DNA from: Sinorhizobium sp. B11
GTDB taxonomy: Bacteria; Pseudomonadota; Alphaproteobacteria; Rhizobiales; Rhizobiaceae
Assembly: GCA_039725955.1 (NCBI GenBank)
Contig: CP091035.1
Span: 310,001 to 374,000, forward strand
Length of the DNA stretch: 64,000 bases
Reading direction: 5' to 3'
The notes below the pieces were generated by a model. That model made no database searches. It was given only the letters and a program-made list of their open reading frames with translations, and was not told the DNA's origin. Position 1 is the stretch's first letter. The number at the start of each line of letters is the position of its first letter. Positions 51,830-61,309 of this stretch are shown piece after piece. Made by a program: the position numbers and the translations under genes.

Positions 51830-53731
51830 TCAGTTGCCGCCCTTTGAGCGCCGTCCCATCGCTAGCGAAAACAGCCGCGCCTGCCTGGTGGCAAAGGCTC
51901 GGGGATCGATTGGCCTGTCGCCATCGAGGATGCGGGCCTCATCGAGCAAAAGCCATGCTGCATCCTGCCGGAACACCTTATCCTTCATCGCCGCGATTTC
52001 TCGCACCAGTTCGTTTCCAGCATTGATCTCCAGGATCGGCTTTGAAGCGGTCTGCAGCCTGCCGGCACCCTGAAGGATCTTTTCGAGCTGCCGGTCGGGG
52101 CCATGTTCAGAGGCAACGAGGCAGACCGCGCTTTCCGTTAAGCGGGCGGAAACACGGACATCGGCCACAGCCTCGGCCAGAGTGGCTCGCGCAGAATCGA
52201 TAAAGGCGGCGACGTCCGCGGACGACTCGGAACCATTGCCGCGATCATCCCGCGCATCGTCCAGGCCGTCCAGATCGGCTGCTCCTTGAGTTATCGATTT
52301 AAAGGTCTTGCCTTCATAGTCAGGGGCGTTTGTTGGCCAGAAGCTGTCGACGGAATCGGTCAGAAGCAGCACTTCAATATTCTTTGCTCGAAAACCTTCC
52401 AGCTGGGGCGACGCTTTCAGCTGATCAATCGAGGACCCACTGATATAGTAGATCGCGGCCTGTCCATCTCTCATGTCGGCGAGGTACTCCGCCAGGCTGC
52501 GTGTCTCCTGACCGGAAAAGGTGGTGCGGAAGCGTGCGAGCTTGAGCAGCTGCGCGCGCCGTTCGAAATCCTCGTAGATCCCCTCCTTGACGATCGCGCC
52601 GAACAGGTCCCAGAACGTCTTGAAGGTCTGGGCGTCATTCTCGGCCATCTTCTCCAGTGCGGCGAGAACACGCCCGGTCACACCCTTTCTGATCGCGGCG
52701 ACAATCGGGCTTTCCTGGATCATCTCGCGGGAGATGTTCAACGGCATATCCGCCGTGTCGACGATGCCCCGCACAAACCGCAGATAGCGCGGCAGCAACT
52801 CGGCCTCGTCCGTAATGAAAACCCGCTTGACGTAGAGCTTCATCCGACCGTGCCGGTCGGGGTCGAAGAGATCGAAAGGCTGCGAGCCCGGGATGAAGGC
52901 GAGCGCGGTATAATCCTGGCGCCCTTCGGCGCGGAAGTGCACGGTGTGAAGGGGCTCGTCGTATTGGCCCGACACGCCTCGATAAAAATCGTCATATTCC
53001 TGTTTCGAAATTTCGGTCTTGGGCTTGGTCCAAAGCGCCAGGCCGTCCGTGACCTGCTGCGGATCGCTTCCCTCCTTTTCGACCAGGCGGATGGGCACGG
53101 GGACATGGCCGGACTGCTCGCGGATGATGTTCTCCACCGTCCACCGCGCGGTATATTTCTGTGCCTCGGCCATCAGGTGAAGCACGACGCGGGTTCCTCT
53201 CGTCGGTGCATTACTACCATCGACGCCGACAATATCGTAGCTGCCCTTGCCGTCGGACGACCACCTCCATGCCTCCTTACTGCCGGCCCGCCTAGAAATG
53301 ACATCGACGCGGTCGGCAACCATGAAGGAGGAGTAGAACCCGACGCCGAACTGGCCTATCAGCTCGGCCTTTTCCCCGCCTTTCGCGGCCTCGATCCGTT
53401 CCATGAAGGCGCGGGTGCCCGATCGCGCGATCGTGCCCAGCGCATCGATCATCTCCTCACGGCTCATGCCAATGCCGTTGTCCTCCACACTCAGTGTCTG
53501 TTTGTCTTCATCGAGGCGTACGAGGATTTGCAGCTGCGCGCCGTCTGCGCTGAGTTTGGGCTGGGAAATCGACTCGTAGCGGAGTTTTTCGCAGGCATCG
53601 GCAGCGTTCGAGATCAACTCACGCAAAAAAACGTCCTTGTCCGAATAGACCGAATGCACCATCATGTGTAGGAGGCGGCTGACATCGGCTTCGAATGGGT
53701 GTTGTTCAGGCTGCCGTTCGTCTGCTCTCAT
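51830..53731 (-). CDS. htpG: Chaperone protein HtpG (Hsp90)
   Basis: 633 residues. N-terminal GHKL ATPase: SDKDVFLRELISNAADACEKLR, VEDNGIGMSREEMIDALGTIARSGT, and GQFGVGFYSSFMVAD. Middle domain with RYLRFVRGIVDTADMPLNISREM; C-terminal dimerisation part divergent. Start MRADERQPEQ after GAGGGAAG; the in-frame extension to 53815 is not needed. Protein folding under stress. No GGAAC promoter was found. Confidence 0.96.
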   Translation of the reverse strand: MRADERQPEQHPFEADVSRLLHMMVHSVYSDKDVFLRELISNAADACEKLRYESISQPKLSADGAQLQILVRLDEDKQTLSVEDNGIGMSREEMIDALGTIARSGTRAFMERIEAAKGGEKAELIGQFGVGFYSSFMVADRVDVISRRAGSKEAWRWSSDGKGSYDIVGVDGSNAPTRGTRVVLHLMAEAQKYTARWTVENIIREQSGHVPVPIRLVEKEGSDPQQVTDGLALWTKPKTEISKQEYDDFYRGVSGQYDEPLHTVHFRAEGRQDYTALAFIPGSQPFDLFDPDRHGRMKLYVKRVFITDEAELLPRYLRFVRGIVDTADMPLNISREMIQESPIVAAIRKGVTGRVLAALEKMAENDAQTFKTFWDLFGAIVKEGIYEDFERRAQLLKLARFRTTFSGQETRSLAEYLADMRDGQAAIYYISGSSIDQLKASPQLEGFRAKNIEVLLLTDSVDSFWPTNAPDYEGKTFKSITQGAADLDGLDDARDDRGNGSESSADVAAFIDSARATLAEAVADVRVSARLTESAVCLVASEHGPDRQLEKILQGAGRLQTASKPILEINAGNELVREIAAMKDKVFRQDAAWLLLDEARILDGDRPIDPRAFATRQARLFSLAMGRRSKGGN

Positions 53732-53841
53732 CGATCTTCCCTCATGTCTTTCGTCGCACCTCCGGTCTGGCGCAGATTCGATCGAACAACTTAGTTCACC
53801 ATGCGCAACAGGCAAGATCCTGAGTTTTTTTCCCTCAGCGC

Positions 53842-54987
53842 TCAGGCCACCGGAACCCGGCTTCTTGCGAGTGCCCTGCTCGATATCAACGCGGCAACGA
53901 CGACCGGCACGACTGTCCAGTAAGAACAGCGCACGCCGAAATACTCGGCGACGAAGCCGAGCAGCGGCGGCCCTGCGAAAAAAACCAGAAATGTCGTTTG
54001 TCCCAGAGCTGCCACATTGACAGACGGCGCTCGATCACCCCTCCCCGCCGCTGCGGAAATTGCCAGCGGATAGACAGCCGAACATCCGATGCCGGTCAAT
54101 GCGAACCCGGCGAGTGCAACCACAGCATGCGGGGCCGTTGCCACCATGACCAGCCCGGTGGCGGTGATGAGAAGCAGGCTCCTGGCGACGCCAAGCGCAT
54201 CAAACCGGTCAACGAACCTGTCCATGACGAGCCTGCCAATCGCGATCGTGAGTGAGAATATCGTGACGCCAAGGCCCCCGAGGAAGGGAGATGCCACGAA
54301 CACGTCGCGCATATAAATCGCCGACCAATCCACGCTTGCCCCTTCGGCGAGCAAGGGTGCGGCGCCGATCAAGCAAAGAGGTAGGAGGCCGATGGTCGGC
54401 CGCGCGATCAGGTATTTGCCGATTGTGGCTGTGTTGTCTCGGCGAGGCGCGGTTTGGATCTTCATGAAGATGATCGTTCCACTGATCAGGATCAGCGCTA
54501 GCGCTAGCGCCATGTGAATCTCGACTGGTACCGTCGCTTGACGCATGATCGCGCCCACGAGAGCCGTAATGAAGAAACCGGTGCTCCACATGCCATGCGC
54601 GCGGCTCATAATCCTTCGCCCGAGCAGGGCTTCGTGGCGATCCGTTTCGATGTTCGCGTTGATCTCGAAGGCGCCGGTCAGGATACCAGCCACAAACAGG
54701 ACCGGAGCGGCGGCGACCGCTGAAGGCATCCAAGGAACAAGGGCAAATCCGGTGCTTGCTCCGAATACTGTCAGGAAGGCCATGGTGCGGGCGCCGAACC
54801 TTTCGATCACGGGAACGGAGAAGGTCAGGCCGAACAGAACCCCTGAGGACATCGACACCAGCAGGATGCCGAGCTGGCCCTCGGAGAGGGCAAATCGGGC
54901 CTGGAGGTCGGGGAGGCGTGACAACAAACCTCCGAGCATGAAGGCGACCGCGAACTGGATGAAGAAGATGCGTTGATGTGGCTGCAT
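53842..54987 (-). CDS. MFS transporter
   Basis: 381 residues, about twelve TM helices. Opening MQPHQRIFFIQFAVAFMLGGLLSRLPDLQ and loop 2 FGARTMAFLTVFG give the usual MFS layout. YbjJ/FucP-like general pattern; substrate unknown. An earlier start (55062) is possible, but an EcfG-like site at 55046-55071 would then overlap it. Confidence 0.88.
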   Translation of the reverse strand: MQPHQRIFFIQFAVAFMLGGLLSRLPDLQARFALSEGQLGILLVSMSSGVLFGLTFSVPVIERFGARTMAFLTVFGASTGFALVPWMPSAVAAAPVLFVAGILTGAFEINANIETDRHEALLGRRIMSRAHGMWSTGFFITALVGAIMRQATVPVEIHMALALALILISGTIIFMKIQTAPRRDNTATIGKYLIARPTIGLLPLCLIGAAPLLAEGASVDWSAIYMRDVFVASPFLGGLGVTIFSLTIAIGRLVMDRFVDRFDALGVARSLLLITATGLVMVATAPHAVVALAGFALTGIGCSAVYPLAISAAAGRGDRAPSVNVAALGQTTFLVFFAGPPLLGFVAEYFGVRCSYWTVVPVVVAALISSRALARSRVPVA

Positions 54988-55045
54988 GAGCGGGTCAAAG
55001 CGTCGGGTTGGAGCGATCGAAACGCGGCTGTCAACGAGAAGTGGA

Positions 55046-55071
55046 AACTCAAGGGACCTCATTCTTGTTCC
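55046..55071 (-). promoter_or_regulatory. Possible EcfG-type promoter, 18-nt spacer
   Basis: Minus strand: GGAAC 55071-55067, 18-nt spacer, GTT 55048-55046, about 59 nt before the MFS gene. Confidence 0.45.
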
Positions 55072-55260
55072 GGCTCCCCGGCAAGAGGAAGCAGAGATTT
55101 GGTCCATCTGCTCGCTACGGGATGGTGGTGCTGACACAACGCTTGCCTGCCGCCTCGGTGAGAGAATATCCTCGCAGCAGGGCCACGATGCCATCTGCTT
55201 GCCTCTTATCGGCATCGCAACCTCGTAGAGGCCGGAAACAATCTCCGTGGGCGGCAGCAA

Positions 55261-55290
55261 AAAGCCCCCGCGATAAGCGAGGGCTCTTTT
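55261..55290. terminator. Rho-independent terminator, two-way
   Basis: AAAGCCCCCGC-GATAA-GCGAGGGCTCTTTT: stems of nine pairs with A and T runs on the two sides. It lies between divergent genes, so it may end an unannotated small transcript. Confidence 0.6.
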
Positions 55291-55535
55291 CCGGTCTTTC
55301 TGAACCGGTCACCCGATAGCGGGTTGGGGGCGTGCAATCGAGTGACGCCTTTGAAACCTGCAGCATGACAGAAAGTTCCCACCCGCTTATTCTTTTGAGG
55401 AACGGCTCAGCCAAAATCTATCGTTGAAGAACGCCCGGCCGATGATGTGCGTGCTCGGCCGGTGAAACGAAGATGAGGCACAACTTTTTCACGTTCTGTG
55501 CGTTGATGTGGCGACTTGGCAATGGAGCACGTCTG

Positions 55536-56354
55536 GTGACTAGAGTGAATGTTGGAACTTTGGCAAAAGCCGGCTATGCCGCGAGAGGCGTCGTCTTCCT
55601 GCTCGTTGCCGCGATGGCCCTCTTCTCGGGGTTGGCCGGCGGCAGGCCAGATACAAAATCAGCTTTGTCGACCCTCCTTGATCAGCCCCTCGGACGGGTC
55701 TGGGTCGGCACCATTGGCCTCGGTCTGCTCGGCTTCGTGGCCTGGCGACTTGCGCAGTCGCTTGCAGACAGCGATGGACATGGATCAGGCAGCAAGGCAC
55801 TGGCCATCAGGGCCGCCCTCCTTGGTAGCGCCTTGGCCTATATCGGGCTGGCGAGTTTTGCGATCAGTCACGCCCTGTCGGCGGGCGGTGGCGGACAGTC
55901 CTCAGGCGAGCAAAGTCTTGCGCGTTGGATCATGTCCCAACCCTACGGCGCCTATCTAGCGGTTGTGGTGGGGCTTGGCTTCATCATCGGCGGGGTGATG
56001 ACGTCGATGAAGGGGCTGACGCGCAAATTCGAGAAATATCTCCACTTGCCGGATAGGAAAGGGTTCATCCGTCTCGTGTGCATTTATGGCCTTGTCGCTC
56101 GCGGTATTGTGTTCGCCCTTACGGGCCTGCTTTTCGCGTACGCGGGCATTACGGTAGACCCCGATCAGGCAGGCAGCATGTCGGATGCGCTGACATGGTT
56201 GCGACAGCTCCCCTTCGGTGCGCTCCTCTACATTTTGGTTTCTCTAGGCCTTGCCGCATTCGGGCTCTACAATCTCGTCGAGGCGCGTTACCGCGTCGTG
56301 CATGGCCCCTCCCTCAACGACGTGAAGAAGGCCGTCGTAATCCCACGGCCGTGA
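55536..56354 (+). CDS. DUF1206 membrane protein
   Basis: About 272 residues, six TM helices in three pairs. Repeats of the DUF1206 unit: LAKAGYAARGVVFLLVAAMALFSG, then LAYIGLASFAISHAL, and GLVARGIVFALTGLLFAYAG with AAFGLYNLVEARYR at the end. Start chosen at a GTG preceded by GGAG; ATGs at 55473 and 55506 are alternatives. Function unknown; often stress-linked in actinobacteria and rhizobia. Confidence 0.88.
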   Translation: MTRVNVGTLAKAGYAARGVVFLLVAAMALFSGLAGGRPDTKSALSTLLDQPLGRVWVGTIGLGLLGFVAWRLAQSLADSDGHGSGSKALAIRAALLGSALAYIGLASFAISHALSAGGGGQSSGEQSLARWIMSQPYGAYLAVVVGLGFIIGGVMTSMKGLTRKFEKYLHLPDRKGFIRLVCIYGLVARGIVFALTGLLFAYAGITVDPDQAGSMSDALTWLRQLPFGALLYILVSLGLAAFGLYNLVEARYRVVHGPSLNDVKKAVVIPRP

Positions 56355-56916
56355 CGGCGATCGTCGGCGGCCATCCGGAGCCGTCGTCTGGAGAACAACA
56401 TGTGGCGCCTCTTTCAGACTGTTTGCGCCTCAAAGAGCTTGGCGTGACCGATCCTGCTCGCGCATCGCGTCCCGATCAGCGGAGCGTCGGCGAGACCCGG
56501 TCGGGCTGCGCCGTCTTCATGAAGATGGCAGGTGTGGCGATTGCCAGCGATCTCTGCTCGCCCAGCGGCAGGTTGGACGAAGCGATGAGTTGTTCCAAGC
56601 CCCGCATCACCGAGCTCATGAATTGTTCGAAGCGCATGCGCGGATCGCCTGTCTTGCTGACGGGAAAGGTGCTGCTGGGCGATAGGCGCGCTGCCTCAGG
56701 GGAACAGGGACAAAGACCTCAAACTGCATGACGCGCGTAATGACCCATCGACGACGTGCGAACAAGCCGGTGCCGAGCGCCTTCCTAGACGCCATAAGCG
56801 CGGCGGTTCCTTTACCTTTTCCTAACATCTAAAATACATCATCGGCATGCCGCAGGAGACAATCGCTCGCAAGCTTGAACGCGTAGCGCCAAGACGGCAC
56901 CTAGACAGGTGAAATC
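56355..56916. other. Intergenic stretch, one weak small frame
   Basis: A minus frame at 56476-56637 (MRFEQFMSSVMRGLEQLIASSNLPLGEQRSLAIATPAIFMK) has sensible composition but no clear ribosome site. Otherwise empty. Confidence 0.35.
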
Positions 56917-57264
56917 ATGAACCGCGTTTTGGCCGCCCTCTCGCTAGCTTTGCTGACCAGTTGCTCCCATACGGATCCGCTCGAAGTAGGAAGCGTGACG
57001 TTGGCGCCCCGAGCCGCACCCTCTAGCGACCAAGCGGTCATCGCCGCTGTCGTGGGCACCGGAGAGGTCGGTACTTACGCTCTTGCATGGGCCAACCCGG
57101 AAACCGGCAGCGCCGGTGTGATTGAGCGTATCGATCCTGCCAATGGAGTTGCAAACGGGTGTCGGAAATTCGTGACCAGCCGGCAGTCGCTCGAGGGCGA
57201 GACACGTTTCGACGGAATCGTTTGCCCCGCCGGCAATGCCTGGAAACTTTCGTCTGGCACATGA
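56917..57264 (+). CDS. Lipoprotein with surface-antigen-like domain
   Basis: 115 residues. Lipoprotein signal (LAALSLALLTSC, Cys at 16). C-terminal domain ALAWANPETGSAGVIERI...CRKFVTSRQ...GIVCPAGNAWKL resembles the RT0821/Lpp0805-type surface antigen domain (W.NP.TG..G.I.....C R.F....). Probably outer-membrane attached. Function unknown. Confidence 0.7.
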   Translation: MNRVLAALSLALLTSCSHTDPLEVGSVTLAPRAAPSSDQAVIAAVVGTGEVGTYALAWANPETGSAGVIERIDPANGVANGCRKFVTSRQSLEGETRFDGIVCPAGNAWKLSSGT

Positions 57265-57322
57265 AGATTACCGAAACGTCGCCACCTTGCGAGCGCCGGG
57301 CGATAAGATCGAGCAGAAAGAT

Positions 57323-57889
57323 TTAGAACTTGTAACCGACCTGCAGGCCGGCCCGTGTCATCCCGTCATTCGGGCTGCACAGGTTGGCGTTTGAAGAGTG
57401 CGCGATCTGCGCCGAAAGGTTCCAGTGCTCTGTAAGGCGATAGCCGCCTCCGACATATTCGTGGAACAGAACCCGGCAGCCGAGGTTGGGGCCGCCGTCG
57501 TTTCCGTCAAGATCGCCCGTATGGATGACACCGCCAAAGCCCGCTTCGGCGAAGACCTTGTCGCTGAAATCAACCGTCCAGGTAAAACCTGTGAAGAATT
57601 GCGTTGCTTCGCCGCTCGACCCGATCGAAGTTCCAAGATGGACTCGCGGAAGCAGAAGCTGCTCTCTCCAGCTGCCGGCAGCTTCGTATCCGAACGGATC
57701 AAAAAGCACTGTCAATTCCGGAAAAGCCCCGTCTTCCCCTGACCGGCCGCCTTGAACCGATGTCGAAACGCCGAAACGAAACTCGTCAAAGAGCTGATCT
57801 TGAGCTCGTGCGGGAGAACTCTCGAGGCTCCCCATTGCAACAGCCAGGATAAGCAAAAAGCATTTATCTATGCAGGATTTCCGATCCAT
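57323..57889 (-). CDS. PagL-like lipid A 3-O-deacylase (acyloxyacyl hydrolase)
   Basis: 188 residues from MDRKSCIDKC. Signal peptide to SSPARAQ, then an eight-strand beta-barrel. PagL hallmarks: AQIAHSSNANLCSPNDGMTRAGLQVGYKF, containing the His-Ser pair of the active site (H-S-S-N) and the C-terminal aromatic residue of outer-membrane proteins. Removes a 3-linked acyl chain from lipid A, affecting membrane permeability and immune recognition. Confidence 0.88.
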   Translation of the reverse strand: MDRKSCIDKCFLLILAVAMGSLESSPARAQDQLFDEFRFGVSTSVQGGRSGEDGAFPELTVLFDPFGYEAAGSWREQLLLPRVHLGTSIGSSGEATQFFTGFTWTVDFSDKVFAEAGFGGVIHTGDLDGNDGGPNLGCRVLFHEYVGGGYRLTEHWNLSAQIAHSSNANLCSPNDGMTRAGLQVGYKF

Positions 57890-58159
57890 GCGAATCGACG
57901 TCTCCGGGAACCGACAGGAACTGGTAGCACAGCTGTCTTCAATGGAAAGCCCGCCTTTTGAGAACGGCAGGTTTTTTGCGAGGTGCAGCTCAGGCACCGC
58001 GCTTTCGACAGGCGGTTCATGAAGAAAGCTCTTGGGGAACCCTCAAGCAAGGCGCACGAGGTGCGGCGCGAAAGACGCTGTGCGCAACGACTAAGGTCCA
58101 GCCGACGATTGTATCGAACGCCGGCGTCTGGTCGGCAACCTCCGGGCCGCGGCCAAGGG

Positions 58160-58840
58160 CAATGATCTTGCCTTCGCAGCAAGCGCGATTGCGAAAACTG
58201 CAGCAAGTCCCAAAACGAGCGGACCCGATGCTTGATGGCGCGACCTGAACCTCCCTTCTATATGAGCAGCATCTGTCGAGGGATAGTGAAGACTGCCATC
58301 GCTTTTTGCCTTTGCCGGCGACGCCCGCATCACATAGATCGCCATACTTGAGCAGGCGCGCGGCCAAGTTGGGTGCAAGGAGTTGGGAAAGTCTCATCAC
58401 CCTCGTCATGGATCCGACCATAGTGGTTGGTCGCGGCGATCTTGCGACATGGACGATGGCGTCGGCAACGCGGCGCGCATCAAGGGCGGGCGGTGGGGCG
58501 CTCAGCCGCCTGCCAACGAATTGGCGCCATGTCCCAATCCCGGCGTATCGACGAAGGCTGTATAGATGTCGCAGATGTGGATCGACGGTCGGTCAGCTAG
58601 CTCAGCGCTCAACGCCTCCGAAAATCCGCGCAGCCCGAACTTGCCGGCGCTATATGCGGTCGCGAAGGGAGCGGCCGCAAAGGCGCCAAGTAAGATCATG
58701 TTGATAAAGACCCCCTGCCCTGCCTGAGATAGATCGGCATGGTGGCCTCGTGCTCATTTCACTCAATGCAAACATGCAGTCCCAGGAAGTAGCGAGACAG
58801 GATGTTCGCAATCTTCTCCATCTCACTTGCTCGCACCGAG
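58160..58840 (-). pseudogene. SDR-family oxidoreductase pseudogene
   Basis: The C-terminal half of a classical SDR scattered over three frames: YLRQGRG, then VFINMILLGAFAAAPFATAYSAGKFGLRGFSEALSAELADRPS (YxxxK motif) to GANSLAG, then RRLSAPPPALDARRVADAIVHVARSPRP to KYGDLCDAG, then DGSLHYPSTDAAHIEGRF with a TM tail LVLGLAAVFAIALA. At least three frame changes (one at a G run, one at an A run) and no cofactor-binding N terminus. Clearly inactive. Confidence 0.75.
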
Positions 58841-58992
58841 AAAGACAGTTGGAGCCGGAATGATACGCGCCGCAAACGAGCGTAACGACGATTGCAATTT
58901 AACAAATCGGGGCCTGAACCCGCATCCCTCTTTTTCGAACCCGCCGGGATCGGACCAAGGTCCGGCATAGCTCCGACTGAAGTCCGTAGTCA

Positions 58993-59017
58993 GGAACAGC
59001 CTGCGCCAACCGTCGTT
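58993..59017 (+). promoter_or_regulatory. EcfG/RpoE2-type promoter
   Basis: GGAAC 58993-58997, 17-nt spacer, GTT 59015-59017, 65 nt before the first secreted repeat-protein gene. Confidence 0.78.
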
Positions 59018-59082
59018 CGTCTAACAGCCCTGAGGTCGTATCGACCGGGCCATAGCTCAATATTCGATGGAGGAATATTCCC

Positions 59083-59637
59083 ATGTTCAAGGCAACCGGC
59101 ATCGCCTTCGCCGCAGCTCTTCTTGCCAGCACCGCATTTGCCCAGTCGTCCAGTTCGCTCGGGACGGGCGGCTCATCGGCTGGCGGCGGAACCTCCAGCA
59201 GCACAGTCGGAACTGGTGGAAGCTCTGCCGGCGGCGATTGCACCGCGGGTGCTACCAACTGTCCGTCAGGCAGCGCGTCGACCGTTGGCACCGGCGGCTC
59301 CTCAGCTGGCGGCGGTACCTCCAGCAGCACAGTCGGCACGGGCGGTTCTTCGGCCGGCTCCGGTTCGGGCTCGTCTTCCACGCTTGGAACGGGGGGCTCA
59401 TCGGCTGGCGGCGGCACCTCCGGCAGCTCCGTCGGCACCGGCGGCTCCGCTGCAGGCTCCGGTGATGCCGGTTCGGCTTCCTCGATCGGGACAGGCGGAT
59501 CGTCAGCAGGCGACGGCAAGAGCGCTAGCTCCGTCGGTACAGGCGCAAGCCAGGCAGGCTCCGCGCACGAGAACAACGGAAAGAAGGGCTGCGCTCCCGG
59601 CCAAGCCAAGAAGAGCGGCTCCACCCAATCCTGCTAG
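59083..59637 (+). CDS. Secreted Gly/Ser/Thr-rich repeat protein
   Basis: 184 residues. Signal peptide (KATGIAFAAALLASTAFA), then eight copies of a GTGGSSAG-type unit (near residues 27, 43, 69, 85, 102, 118, 136 and 152), spaced 15-26 residues. Two Cys lie in the middle (CTAGATNC) and two near the end, allowing two disulphides. A short basic tail (NNGKKGCAPGQAKKSG) follows. GGAGGA before the ATG and a GSR promoter upstream. Likely a periplasmic or surface low-complexity protein; function unknown. Confidence 0.8.
   Translation: MFKATGIAFAAALLASTAFAQSSSSLGTGGSSAGGGTSSSTVGTGGSSAGGDCTAGATNCPSGSASTVGTGGSSAGGGTSSSTVGTGGSSAGSGSGSSSTLGTGGSSAGGGTSGSSVGTGGSAAGSGDAGSASSIGTGGSSAGDGKSASSVGTGASQAGSAHENNGKKGCAPGQAKKSGSTQSC
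59156..59540 (+). repeat. Tandem degenerate coding repeats
   Basis: DNA underlying the GTGGSSAG-type units: recurring GGC/ACC/TCG-rich blocks with near-identical stretches (CGGCTCATCGGCTGGCGGCGG and variants). Intragenic; not a CRISPR, as spacing varies and the whole is one open frame. Confidence 0.65.
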
Positions 59638-59644
59638 CTTGTCG

Positions 59645-59676
59645 TGGCCGGCGCTTTTCAACGCCGGCCATTTTGC
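59645..59676 (+). terminator. Terminator or attenuator between repeat-protein genes
   Basis: TGGCCGGCG (59645-59653) pairs with CGCCGGCCA (59662-59670), then TTTT. It may lower expression of the following genes of the cluster. Confidence 0.7.
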
Positions 59677-59692
59677 CTTCGGAGGCCAGATA

Positions 59693-60040
59693 ATGTCAAA
59701 CACAGTGAAAGCTTTAATCTACGGGGCCGCTCTTTTGGCCGCGACCCAGGCACGAGCAGAGGACATCAAACTCGACGATGGAACGAGCTGTACCCTGGTT
59801 GAGAAGCAGCTCGATACCGGGGGCACGTCCACCACGGTAACGGCCGGAAACGGCAAGGTGACCTCATCAACAACGACGGGAAGCGGATCATCGAGTTCGG
59901 CCTCGTCATCCGCGTCAGGCTCGGTGAACGGATCGGGAAGCGTCGACAGCTTCTCGACGGCCAGCATGACGCGGCCGGACGGAACTGTTGTCACCAAGCG
60001 ATCCGACGGCACCTGTTCGGTAACCAAGCCCAAGAAGTAG
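59693..60040 (+). CDS. Secreted Ser/Thr/Gly-rich protein
   Basis: 115 residues. Signal peptide (ALIYGAALLAATQARAE), then DIKLDDGTSCTLVEKQLDTGG and a Ser/Gly/Thr low-complexity stretch, ending MTRPDGTVVTKRSDGTCSVTKPKK. One Cys near each end could close a loop. GGAGG before the ATG. Second member of the secreted cluster. Confidence 0.75.
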   Translation: MSNTVKALIYGAALLAATQARAEDIKLDDGTSCTLVEKQLDTGGTSTTVTAGNGKVTSSTTTGSGSSSSASSSASGSVNGSGSVDSFSTASMTRPDGTVVTKRSDGTCSVTKPKK

Positions 60041-60049
60041 GAGAAAACC

Positions 60050-60493
60050 ATGAAGACCACGACATTGGTCAGCGCGATGACACTCGCGCTCCTCTCTCTG
60101 ACCACCGCCGTGTCGGCGCAGGAGTGTAAGGCTGCCGGAACCATCGGGACGGCAGGAAGTGCGTCGGCGGGTGGCACCTCGGCAAGCTCGGTTGGAACCG
60201 CCGGGGCGTGTCAGACCGACGATGGGACGACCTCCTCCATTGGATCTGGCGGCAGTGCCGCAACAGACGACGGCAAGGCGATGAGCAAGACGCACCTCAA
60301 CGACAATGACGACAGGCTGAAGGCACAGACGAACGCCCAAGCGGTCGACAAGGGCACGTTCAGCAAGTCGAGGACGAAGACCAGCACCGACGGACAGTCG
60401 CTGGAGAGCACGACGCGCACCATGTCGCACGTGCCCGGCCAGAAGCCCGTCAAGAGCACAACCGAGCAGAATGTCATCCTGCCCCAGCAGTGA
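60050..60493 (+). CDS. Secreted Ser/Thr/Gly-rich protein
   Basis: 147 residues. Signal peptide to AVSAQ, then ECKAAGTIGTAGSASAGGTSASSVGTAGACQ, related to the repeats of the first member (GTxGSxSAGGTSxSSVGT). The second half is charged and hydrophilic (THLNDNDDRLKAQTNAQAV). AGGAGAA before the ATG, nine bases after the previous stop, so co-translated. Confidence 0.75.
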   Translation: MKTTTLVSAMTLALLSLTTAVSAQECKAAGTIGTAGSASAGGTSASSVGTAGACQTDDGTTSSIGSGGSAATDDGKAMSKTHLNDNDDRLKAQTNAQAVDKGTFSKSRTKTSTDGQSLESTTRTMSHVPGQKPVKSTTEQNVILPQQ

Positions 60494-60511
60494 GCAATTA
60501 AAGGAAAAACG

Positions 60512-60586
60512 ATGAACAATCTCATCTGGCTTGTCGGCGCTATCGTCATCATCGTGGCAGTGCTGAGCTTCTTCGGCTTTCGATAA
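60512..60586 (+). CDS. 24-residue hydrophobic peptide
   Basis: MNNLIWLVGAIVIIVAVLSFFGF and Arg: essentially one TM helix. AAAGGAAAAACG is a good ribosome site, and the gene follows the secreted cluster by 18 bases. Function unknown. Confidence 0.6.
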   Translation: MNNLIWLVGAIVIIVAVLSFFGFR

Positions 60587-61309
60587 GGAGAGCTTCTCAA
60601 GTGGCTCTTGAGGCAGACAATGACGTCGGCAGAACGACCGGATCGGCCGCCCGAGGAGGCAGGGTAGAGGCTTCCCGTCCTCTTGATTGAGTCGCAATAC
60701 ATCGACCCCAGAAGTGGAGAATTCAAGAAAGGCTCCGCTCGTGCAGCGCGGGGCTTTTAGATACGCCGACACCGCCGTTGAAGAATGGGGCTCACGCCCA
60801 ATATGACCGCATCCTGGGCGATCCGCCGACGGCGGTTCACGAACGAGAAAGGGTGGACCGCACGTCCTTGGGGGCCTGGTGCGTTACGGGACAACATAAG
60901 CCGGGAGCGCGGTCCGACATCCAGACTTTGAAGCCGCCGGATCGTTCCCGCCGTAACAAGCAATTTTCTGCGGGCCCGGGAAGGCCAGCCCGAACCTTCT
61001 GATCCTGTCGAGCCGCTCGCGCCCATCTGCCGCCAATATGACGCGCACAAGCCGAAAGCGCGTTCAGTGCATGGACGGGATGACCGTCTCAAGGCGCTCA
61101 ACACTGAGGCTGAACACGACCCAGAGGGAGATAGGCACGGGCTTCTGAAAAAGGAGACGACGGCGGCTGGCTCAAAGCGCGCGCCACTCGGTTCGAACGT
61201 CCGGATCGCGGGTATCCTTTTGCCGGCCGTCAACCTACCCTGCGCAAACGATTTCACGGCTCCGTCGGCACAACACTTCCATGGCGAGGCGGTAATTGGC
61301 GTCTGTCGA
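60587..61309. other. Long intergenic stretch, no supported gene
   Basis: About 720 bases. An imperfect hairpin with a T run at 60727-60760 may end the secreted-protein operon. The minus frame 60757-61344 and plus frame 60778-61002 are Arg/Ser-rich and look non-coding. Confidence 0.4.

Noticed and set aside
52286..53671. Plus-strand open frame of 461 codons
   Set aside because: Antisense shadow of htpG, whose motifs are unmistakable.
55389..55415. GGAAC followed by GTT ahead of DUF1206
   Set aside because: The spacer is 19 nt to GTT, longer than the 17-18 seen elsewhere, so it was not counted as a promoter.
59156..59540. Repeat array as a possible CRISPR
   Set aside because: Repeat length and spacing vary and the stretch encodes the GTGGSSAG protein in one frame.
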